This document shows positions 1-8,378 of a DNA stretch of 20,053 nt, piece after piece. The DNA is from Ophiostoma sp. CBS 140.51 (Eukaryota; Ascomycota; Sordariomycetes; Ophiostomatales; Ophiostomataceae). The stretch is from contig JANSLP010000467.1 of assembly GCA_029298735.1 (NCBI GenBank), positions 1 through 20,053 on the forward strand, given 5' to 3'. Made by a program: the position numbers and the translations under genes. A model generated the notes under the pieces. The model did not search any database and was not told where the DNA came from. It saw only the letters and a program-made list of their open reading frames with translations. Each line of letters opens with the position of its first letter. Positions within the stretch are counted from its first letter, which is position 1.

Positions 1-73
1 GCCTATTAAGCGTAAAGCTTAATAGCGCGAGGAGTAGAGGTAAGCCATTTATCGTAAGGCCTACTAGCGCAAA

Positions 74-545
74 AAATAGTAGGCTAATTAAAAGGCCCGC
101 TAGTACTAAAAAGGAAAAGCTAACTGCGGGGGAAATTATAGGTTAATTAAAAGAGCCGCTAATATAAGACAAGAAAAGCCTACTAAGCGAGAGGCTATAG
201 GCTAATTATAGTAGTCGCTAGTACCAGAAAGGAAAAGCTAACTACGGGGAAAATTATAGGCTAATTAAAAGAGCCGCTAGTATAAGACAAGAAAGACCCA
301 CTAAGCGAGAGGCTATAGGCTAATTATAGTAGTCGCTAATACTAGAAAGGAAAGGCTAACTACGGGGGAAATTATAGGTTAATTAAAAGAGCCGCTAATA
401 TAAAACAGGAAAGGCCTACTAAGCGAGAGGCTATAGGCTAATTATAGTGCTCGCTAGTACTAGAAGGGAAAGGCTAATTACGGAGGAAATTATAGGCCAA
501 TTAGAAGAACCGCTAGTACGAGAAAAGAAAAGCTAATCAAAAGGC
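74..545. repeat. 59-bp satellite arranged as 118-bp dimers
   Basis: The motif TATAGG, followed by YTAATTA or YCAATTA, recurs at 137, 196, 255, 314, 373, 432 and 491, each exactly 59 bp after the last, with a diverged match at 78. Alternate monomers differ: A-type units carry AATTAAAAGAGCCGCTA and B-type units carry AATTATAGTAGTCGCTA or close variants. The true repeating unit is therefore a 118-bp A-B dimer, a small higher-order repeat. The outermost monomers (anchors 78 and 491) look like A/B hybrids. Differences between copies are mostly C/T and G/A. No coding content is seen. Confidence 0.9.
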
Positions 546-777
546 CCACTCGCGTAAAGAAGATAAGGCTATTAACGCAAGGTTAACTAATGTGAGAAGA
601 GAATTCTTATAAGGCTAGCTAGCGCGAGGCAGAAAAGGCCACCCACGTAAGGCTACGAAGGTTTAATATAAGGCCAGCCAGCGAAGGCTACCCACGCAAG
701 GCCAGCTAATATAAGGAAAGCAAGATTTATATAAGAAGAGAAACGGTATTTACGGTATACAAAACAAAGTATTTTTT
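546..777. repeat. Degenerate flank of the satellite
   Basis: This stretch holds loose copies of AAGGCTA, AAGGCCA and CACGTAAGGC or CACGCAAGGC phrases (for example near 640-710), related in wording to the 59-bp satellite but without a fixed period. It grades into an AT-rich segment with TTTACGGTATAC near 745. No gene is seen. Confidence 0.5.
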
Positions 778-950
778 AAAGATAAGCTACACTACGTGGC
801 CGCACGAGACAGATCCGTTAAGCTAGAAAGAAAGGGCCGCAGAAGAATAAAAAGGTACGTCTCTCTCGTCGACTACGCCGATCGCGCTCGCGACTCTTCT
901 CGATCGTCCTCGTACGTACCGCCGTCGCTGCTGTCGTCCTCGGCCAGCTA
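778..950 (-). pseudogene. Tail fragment of the repeated gene (copy 1)
   Basis: Positions 778-848 align with 1920-1990. Both begin AAAGATAA, then share CTAxACTACG, GGCCG, ATCCGT or GTCCGT, AAGCTAGAAA and GGCCGC at matching places, and most differences are C/T or G/A transitions. The similarity resumes at CCTCGGCCAGCT (about 938-949, matching about 2137-2148), so this is the 3' end of a second copy of the element at 1920-3945. It breaks off exactly where the GCTAGCTAG minisatellite begins. Length differs between the copies (about 170 versus 230 bp), so indels lie between the two conserved ends. Confidence 0.65.
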
Positions 951-1835
951 GCTAAAAGATAGAGTAGCTAGCTAGAAGAGGATAAGCTAGCTAGAGGAAG
1001 ATAGAGTAGCTAGCTAGAGACAGAGTAGCTAGCTAGAGGAAGATAAGAGTAGCCAGCTAGAGATAAAGTAACTAGCTAGAGGAGGATAAGCTAGCTAGAG
1101 GAAGACAGAGTAACTAGCTAGAAGATAGAGTAGCTAGCTAGAAGACAGAGTAGCTAGCTAGAGGGGGATAAGCTAGCTAGAGGAAGATAGAGTAATAGAG
1201 TAGCTAGCTAGAGGAGGATAAGCTAGAGGGGGATAAACTAGCCAGAGGAAGATAAAGTAGTAGAGTAGTTAGCTAGAGGGGGACAAGCTAGCTAAAAGAA
1301 GATAAAGTAGCTAGCTAAAGGAGGATAAGCTAGCTAGAAGAAGACAGAGTAGCTAGTTAGAAGATAGAGTAGCTAGCTAGAAGACAGAGCAGCTAGCTAG
1401 AGGGGGATAAGCTAGCTAGAAGATAAAGTAGCTAGCTAGAAGACAGAGCAGCCAACTAAAGAGGAATAAGCTAGCTAAAAGAAGACAGAGTAGCTAGCTA
1501 GAGGGGGATAAGTTAGCTAGCCAGAAGATAGAGCAGCCAGCCAGAGATAGAGTAGCTAGCTAGAGGAGGATAAGCTAGCTAGAGGAAGACAGAGTAGTAG
1601 AGTAGCCAGCTAGAGGAGGACAAGCTAGCTAGAGGAAGATAGAGTAATAGAGTAGCTAGATAAAGTAGCCAGCTAAAAGATAGGCTAACTAGCTAGAAGA
1701 CAAGCTAGCTAGCCAGAAGACAGAGTAGTAGAGTAGCTAGCCAGAGAAGGATAGGCTAGCTAGAGGAAGATAAGCTAGCTAGAGGAAGATAGACTAACTA
1801 GAGGAAAATAGGCTAGTTAAAGGATAAAGTAGGCT
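945..1835. repeat. GCTAGCTAG minisatellite, ~19-23 bp units
   Basis: About 890 bp are built from AGCTAGCTAGA cores followed by spacers such as GGAGGATA, GGGGGATA, GGAAGATAGAGT, AGATAGAGT or AGACAGAGT. Unit length varies from about 19 to 31 bp because the spacers mix, including an occasional extra AATAGAGT, so there is no single register. Variants of the core (AGCCAGCTAGA, AACTAGCTAGA, AGTTAGCTAGA) differ by C/T or A/G transitions, consistent with RIP or ordinary drift. It lies between the two homologous gene tails at 778-950 and 1920 onward. No open frame of interest is seen. Confidence 0.9.
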
Positions 1836-1919
1836 ATTTAACGTAAGACTTTTACGGATTTAAAGAGAAAAAAAACTATACACGGTCTACTTAAACAAGA
1901 AGTTAAAGAAATTAATTTT

Positions 1920-3945
1920 AAAGATAAACTATACTACGCGGCCGTATAAACCAGGTCCGTCAAGCTAGAAAAGACCGGCCGCGGAAAGAAACAGGGTTAA
2001 GTCTTCCTTATAGACCGGACCGAGAAAGACGGCCACGTCTCGACCGGCCTCGCGTTCGCGGCTCGTCTCGTCCTACCTTTACCTCTCCGCCCTCCCCGTC
2101 CTCCTTATTATTATACTCGCCGCCGCTACTAGCGCCCTCGGCCAGCTCGTGTACCGTACTCCGCGGCGGATACTAGACCGCGGCCACGGCGAGTAAGTCG
2201 TAAATGGGCGTGCGTTATAGTAAACGCTTCTCGCCCTATACGGCCATCTTAATCCCCGGTACCGCTAGGTCGGCCAGGTCGGCTAGGGCCTAGCGCGGGG
2301 CGGCCTACGCCGGGCGCGCTAGTACGGTCTATACGACGTAAATATCGTAGGAGCGGTAGACGTCGAGTAAGAGAGGTAGCTCGTCGACGAGCGCGGTAAC
2401 GACGGCGCGGAACTTGGTCTCTTTTATTATAGCGGTGCTAGCGTCGTTCCGTAACCGCGTATACGACGTACTTATACTCTTCAAAATAAGAGCTAGTACG
2501 CCGGGCCCGAAGGCCTCCTCTAAGATAACTAGTGGGCGCTATATATAAATCTTCTTAGCGAGCGTGTTAGGCTACGTATCGATAGTCTTGGCCAGGTATT
2601 TAATAACGCGGGAGGCTAGGACGACGCCTTTACCGCGCGCGATACTCTCGTTATCGAGAAAGGCGGCGACGTCGCGGTCGGCCTAGCCCGGCTACGACTA
2701 GCGGTCCCACTCGCGGACAAGCTCGACCTTAGCGTAGAGTATTTAAATATCCTCGGCCTAGGTATACGGCGGCGCGTCGTACGATACGACGCGGCCGAGC
2801 CGCGACGTAAAGGCGACTAGTTTTATTAAGCTAGGGCGGCCGCGGCCTACCGCGCCGCTGGCCGGCGGGCTAGCTAGCGGGAGAGTAGTGTTATTAGCTA
2901 GGCTTTATAACGAGTAGCCTAGCGCGCGGTCGGCCGCGTCGCCGTATAGTTCGAGTAGTACGTCGACGAGGCGTTTTTAGCCGCGGCCGCTAAATACGTC
3001 CCTTAGTAGTACGGCGCCGACGGCGTAGAGGTCGGTGGCGGAGACGGTACTAGGTAAGGGCCTATCTTATAGACGCGAGGCGGCGCGTAGCCGCCGAAGA
3101 GTATCGTCGTAGAGGGGGGCCGTCTTACTATACTCGCCGTACTCGCCGCGGAGTTTTCTACGTAGTGTTTAAACGAGGTTAACCGGTCGCTAAGGCGGCG
3201 GGTCGGGCCCGATCTAGATATAGGTAAAAAGAGAAGTATTATCGTTATTATTATCGTTATCGTTATCGTTATCGTCGTTATCGTTATCGTTATCGTCGTT
3301 ATCGTTATCGTCGTTATTATCGTTATCGTTATTATTATCGTTATTATCGTTATCGTTATTATTATCGTTATCGTTATTATCGTTATTATTATCGCTATTA
3401 TCGCTATTATCGCTACTATTATCGGTCTTTATAAAACGGCGAGATACCGCTAACCTATCGAGGTTAGTATTAGTTAAAATAAATAAGAAATTAAGAGTAC
3501 GGAAGACGAAGAATATAGACCGGTGTAACGAGCTATACTAAAACAGCCGCGTTAACTAGAGCGAGCCTAGCTAGGAGGGCCGCGCCATATTATCGTCGCT
3601 ACTATCGTTGCCGTCGCCGCTAGCGGCCGTGTAGAGATGTGCTCGAAACGCTTTACTTATAATCTTAGCCATATCCGCCTCCGATAGGCCGTCTTCTTAT
3701 AACTTAGCGAACTAGAGCTGGAAGAAGGTACCGTATTACTCCTCGTACGTGGCCGCTAAGGGCGCGTCGCGGGTTAACGGGCGCGACGAGGGGAGAGGCC
3801 GGCGGGGGGGCCCTGGCCGGCCGCCGCTACTAGCGTCGTGTAGAGTATATTGGCGGTCGTGTTATTAGCTGGCCCGTCGTTATTTTATTAGCGGCGGCGG
3901 AGCCTAGGCGTCGGCGGGCCGCGGGCGCTTAATGTTAATAATTAT
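1920..3945 (-). pseudogene. RIP-killed gene of unknown family (copy 2)
   Basis: Read on the minus strand, one frame (codon starts at positions divisible by 3) runs from about 3945 to about 2090 with no frameshift at any anchor I indexed (3735, 3672, 3219, 3033, 2118). It is broken only by TAG and TAA codons, as expected when CpA deamination turns CAG, CAA or TGG into stops; I saw no TGA. Between stops the text is protein-like, for example DLYAVGAVLLRDVFSGRG near 3033, EDGLSEADMAKIISKAFRAH around 3672 and VLASRVIKYLAKTIDT. An Asn/Asp/Ser tract encoded at 3236-3425 lies in the middle. The original start cannot be fixed because RIP turns ATG into ATA. The original protein was about 600 aa or more. 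I do not recognise the family; it could be a transposon-borne protein or a multicopy host gene. The 3' part (1920 to about 2090) is shared with the fragment at 778-950. Confidence 0.7.
3236..3425 (-). repeat. In-frame Asn/Asp microsatellite inside the pseudogene
   Basis: On the minus strand this is a run of about 63 codons that are nearly all GAT, GAC, AAT or AAC, with AGC or AGT (Ser) near the 5' end. It keeps the frame of the surrounding dead gene, so it was a poly-Asn/Asp/Ser linker in the ancestral protein. Every codon junction is either C|G or T|A, with no CpA and no TpG, exactly the residue of two-strand CpA deamination. Confidence 0.85.
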
Positions 3946-4737
3946 TATTATATATGTTTTTACTTAGAATAAAACGAGGAAGAGTGTACCGTAAATGGGC
4001 GCCTATTATCCTCTTTCTTTTACTCTTTTCCTTATCGTATTTTTTATTCTTTTCTTTATTCTTTTCTTTACCCCTTTTTCTTATCCCTTTTCGGACGTGT
4101 TTAACAGGGGAGAGGAAAAAGAAAAAAAGATAAGTCGGTTATAAATCCTTGTTATATTAACGTCGTATCCCCCCTTTTCTCTATTTCTTTCTAGATAGCT
4201 AAAAATAATAAGGAATAGCTAAGCCGACCTAAAGGAAAATTCGACTTAAATACTTCGCCCTGGCCCTTTTAAGAAGAAGAAAACAATAAAGACAAGAAAA
4301 GAGCTAACTTTCTCTTCGTTTCTCGACTTTTCCCCCTTTCCGTCCTCCTCTCTATAGCCTCGCTAGATAATAGCTATACTCTATTATAGCGCCGCCCTTC
4401 TACGAAGAAGAAAACAATAAACTTTCTCCTCGTTTCCTCGAAAAACAAGGCCGTGTTACCTTTTCTTCCTTATAGCTTACTATAGCGCCTATAATATAGA
4501 TAGCTTAGCCAACGAAGCCAGCTAGCGTAACGAGTTACCGCGTTCGAAAAACCCGGTCTACCGTGCCTATCCGGCCGCGCTTACCCTTAACGCCGTCGTC
4601 TTCTCGCTCGCTAGTGCCCGACCTAGCCCGATTTCTTCCCTCGTCGAGTATACCGTTCCGCGTACGGCCGCCCGTAACGAGGAGACCTTGTATGTTTTTT
4701 TCTTATCTATTTTTTATCTTCTATCTTTTATCTTTTA
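3946..4737. other. AT/pyrimidine-rich RIP-affected spacer
   Basis: No gene is seen here. 4010-4090 is a pyrimidine run (CTTTTC and TTATTC variants). The phrase GAAGAAGAAAACAATAAA occurs at 4273-4290 and again at 4404-4421, each followed by a TTTCTCYTCGTTTC stretch, so a short block has been duplicated 131 bp apart. TA-rich, CA-poor wording continues to the start of the heptamer array. A 69-codon open stretch at 4563-4772 runs into the T-rich array start and has no protein-like character. Confidence 0.55.
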
Positions 4738-6340
4738 TTTTTACTACTTTCTACTTACTATTCACTACTTAATACTTACTACTTATTACTTACTACTTAT
4801 TATTTACTACTTGTTACTTACTATTTATTACTTATTACTTACTACTTACTATTAACTACTTACCGCTTATTACTTATTACTTATTACTTACTATTTATTA
4901 CTTATTATTTACTACTTACTATTAACTACTTACCGCTTATTACTTACTATTAACTACTTATTATTAACTACTTAGTGCTTACTATTTATTACTTACTACT
5001 TACTACTTATTATTAATTACTTACTATTTACTATTAACTACTTACTATTAACTACTTAGTGCTTAGTACTTATTACTTAGTGCTTATTATTTACTACTTA
5101 TTACTTACTACTTATTACTTATTACTTATTATTAACTACTTATTACTTACTATTTATTACTTACTACTTATTACTTATTACTTACTACTTAGTGCTTACT
5201 ACTTATTATTAACTACTTACTATTAACTACTTATTACTTATTACTTATTACTTATTATTTACTACTTACTATTAACTACTTAGTACTTACTATTAACTAT
5301 TTACTATTAATTACTTACTATTAACTACTTATTATTAACTACTTATTACTTACGGTTAACTACTTACTACTTACTATTAATTATTTACTACTTATTACTT
5401 ATTATTTATTACTTATTACTTACTATTTACTATTAACTACTTACTACTTATTATTTACTACTTATTACTTACTATTTATTACTTATTACTTACTACTTAT
5501 TACTTATTACTTACTATTAACTACTTAGTCCTTATTATTTATTGTTTATTGTTGACTGCTTATTATTAATTACTTACTATTAACTACTTACTATTAACTA
5601 CTTATTACTTATTACTTACTATTAACTACTTACTATTAACTACTTAGTACTTACTACTTATTACTTACTGCTTACTACTTACTATTAACTACTTACTACT
5701 TACTATTAACTACTTACTATTAACTACTTAGTACTTAGTATTTATTACTTAGTGCTTATTATTTACTACTTATTATTTACTACTTATTACTTACTACTTA
5801 CTATTAACTACTTATTACTTACTACTTATTACTTACTACTTATTACTTACTACTTATTACTTAGTGCTTACTACTTAGTACTTACTACTTACTATTAACT
5901 ACTTACTATTAACTACTTACTACTTATTACTTACTACTTATTACTTACTACTTACTATTAACTACTTAGTGCTTACTATTAACTGCTTACTATTAACTAC
6001 TTACTATTAACTACTTACTATTAACTACTTATTACTTACTACTTACTATTAACTACTTATTATTAACTACTTATTATTAACTACTTATTACTTATTATTA
6101 ACTACTTATTGTTTATTATTTACGGTTAACTACTTACTACTTACTATTAATTATTTACTACTTATTATTTATTACTTAGTGCTTACTGCTTATTACTTAC
6201 TGCTTATTACTTACTACTTATTACTTATTACTTACTATTAACTACTTACTATTAACTACTTATTACTTATTATTAACTACTTACTACTTATTACTTACGG
6301 TTAACTACTTGCTGCTTACTATTAACTATTTATTACTTAC
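4738..6340. repeat. Heptamer satellite, ~229 units of TAYTTAY
   Basis: The whole 1603 bp can be cut into 7-mers: mostly TACTTAC, TACTTAT, TATTTAT and TATTTAC, with recurring variants TATTAAC, TACTTAG, TGCTTAC, TGCTTAT, CGCTTAT and GGTTAAC. Anchors at 4773, 5347, 5354, 5522, 6124 and 6299 all fall in one 7-bp register, so net indels not divisible by seven are absent between them. A 42-bp identical block starting GGTTAAC at 5354 recurs at 6124, exactly 770 bp (110 units) later. A third GGTTAAC is at 6299, 175 bp (25 units) further on. CA is almost absent. It is not the fungal telomere repeat TTAGGG and encodes nothing sensible. Confidence 0.95.
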
Positions 6341-6385
6341 TACTTCTTGTCTTTATTATCTTTATTATATTTATTACGTTTCCTC

Positions 6386-6401
6386 TTTTTTTTTTTTTTT
6401 T
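6386..6401. repeat. T16 homopolymer at the island edge
   Basis: An uninterrupted run of 16 T separates CA-poor repeat DNA on the left from ordinary composition on the right. On the minus strand it is an A16 tract, so it could be the tail of an old retroposed element or a simple homopolymer; the sequence does not decide. Confidence 0.7.
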
Positions 6402-8378
6402 CGTTCTATGCTTCCAACACGCATTCCCATGTAGCGTCGCCTTGTTACGCCAATCAGTATCCGTCCAGCGATTTTGCTGCGGTTTGTTTACCTTGCTTGG
6501 TCTGTGAGGCAGTGATACCGGCTGACAGCGCTTAAGTTTCAAAGCGACTCGTATGCCAAAAGCTAGCCACATCCCCTTGCGCCAATAGCCTTGTCGCATC
6601 TCTTTTGCCTCCCTCGTGTAAGTATGTGATTGTGTACGACATACAAGACGTGGACTTCATTGGCCTGCATCGATCTGCCATCGCTGTCGAGGTCGAGTCG
6701 CTGATCACATCACAGTCGGGGTTTCCAGGAGAGTGTACGTCTTGCAGGGTCTTGCCACTTCTATGGCGAGCCCATTTTCAAAGAATATTGAGAAAACCCG
6801 TAGGGGGAAGGAGTGAAAAGTTGCACCTCACGAACACCGAACTAGTCTAAGTGGAGTCGATGTCTTTCACAGTTGTTGAAGAAAGAAAAGAAAGAGAAAA
6901 GGAAAGCAGTAAGACGAATTTTTTTGGCCTTTTACATTTATCCTGGATCTTCTTATGCCATTCTCTACATTCTACACTTCTCAGCTTGGGCTCCGTTTTC
7001 TTCTTCTTTTCCATACTCTTCTGTTTTATCTTTCAGTTTCCTTGATTTTGTACTCAGTCTTAGAACAGTCTTAGAAAAATTGCAGGGTTCACCAGGCTAT
7101 AACTTTTCTTGATGTGTTTGACGGTGTAAGTGTGGGTGAATTTAAGGTTATCACGGGGTGGCAGTCACTGGCACAAGCCGCCCGTGTCCCGCCTTGTTTC
7201 TTGTTGGGCCACTGGTCCCTGGAATTTTCCCGTTTGTACACTTGTTTCGGGAGCTTAAATCGAGGCACATATTAAACTGAGATAACTAGAACGAGCGACG
7301 CGTAAATGCCATAGAAAGTAAAAAGGTAAACAAAATGGACTTATGAAATACAGAAAAAACACCCGAAAGTTCAAGCTTTCCCAACACCAACCCCAATGCC
7401 ACTGTGTGGCCAGTTGACGATTTCCCTCAGCAATCACACACCGGCCGCCTGTCAGTACAGCAGTCAGGTTCAGGTTCTTCGTAGCCATAGTAAGGCTCTC
7501 TCTTTACTGATTTCATTTCGTTACAACACAACAGCCATGAAAATGCATCATTACTTCTATCAAATAGTTTCTATTAATAGATTGAAAACACGGCATCTGT
7601 TTCAATGAGCTTTTTTTGAAGACATTTTCTTGAACTATTCTCATTTAACGTTTCAATGTTGTTGAGTTGCTTTTTATTCGTAATTCTAAAATTATTACAA
7701 GAATTTCATTTATTTGAAAATAAATGTAACTGTGGGTAGGCACTCCTATGAATAAACAATGGAAAACGTCGTTGTTAAACCTCACCATGATCCTGCACTC
7801 CCCCTTCTTCAGGTAGGCATGCAATTGATCGTGTAGTGAAAGGTCTCTGTCTCTGTCTGTAATCCGATGCACCGAAATTTGGTGCGCGCGACTACATACG
7901 AGGACAGCCACGACAGCGCCCCTATCTAATGTGGGCCTGGAGGCCCTCGGCCTCTACCCCCCTGTAAGGCCACTTATCTATCTTATCTAATGGGCGTGTC
8001 ATGGCAATTCAACGCATTCATACCGACAGTAACATTTAAATCTCCAAAAAAAGAAACAGAGAATATGTGAAATAATGAAATGGACTGTAAATTCATGGCG
8101 AAGAAGTACTTTACAACGAGAATTAGGTTGGAATCGAACAGTAAAATTTCAGTTGGATCACAAATGACACTGGGTAATAAGCTATCAGGAGGGTACAGAA
8201 GAAACAGCAGTAAGTAAGAAAGCGTGCATGCATCGATACATAATGAACAAAATTGCAAAAATAGACAGGCCACATTGGGCAACAAAAAAAACATGCTCTA
8301 ATATAGACAAAGGAAATACGCAGGCTGCGTTTGTGATATCATCGACTCCTCCTCTTCCTTCTCGGTTTACCTCTCTCT
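6402..8378. other. Intergenic, downstream of the DUF2235 gene
   Basis: Ordinary AT-rich DNA with normal CA and TG content. Open stretches here (for example 6851-7045, 7645-7911 and 7983-8294) are short, rich in Phe/Leu/Ser from T-runs, and show no conserved-looking motif. The part nearest 8378 should contain the 3' UTR of the minus-strand gene, but I cannot see a clear AATAAA-type signal close to its stop. Short GC-rich text with a GGGCC/GGCCC dyad lies near 7930. No gene is called. Confidence 0.6.

Larger units (their letters stand above)
1..6401. other. RIP-mutated repeat island
   Basis: The island is made almost wholly of tandem repeats and a dead repeated gene, and it has a dinucleotide bias unlike the rest of the window. 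CA and TG are very scarce and TA is very common, while CG is still abundant in 2000-3900. This is what repeat-induced point mutation, the fungal process that deaminates C in CpA within duplicated DNA, leaves behind. No intact coding gene is visible. The right edge is sharp: from about 6402 onward CA and TG are frequent again. Such blocks are usually heterochromatic in filamentous ascomycetes and often subtelomeric or pericentromeric, but no telomere repeat is present here to place it. Confidence 0.85.

Noticed and set aside
4563..4772. 69-codon frame at the left edge of the heptamer array
   Set aside because: Half of it is Phe/Leu/Tyr from the T-rich array start, inside RIP-mutated DNA.
4738..6340. 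Heptamer array as telomere or CRISPR
   Set aside because: There is no TTAGGG repeat, and there are no spacers between invariant repeats; units are continuous and degenerate.
6605..6850. 81-codon open stretch, plus strand
   Set aside because: It contains no ATG and no family-like motif.
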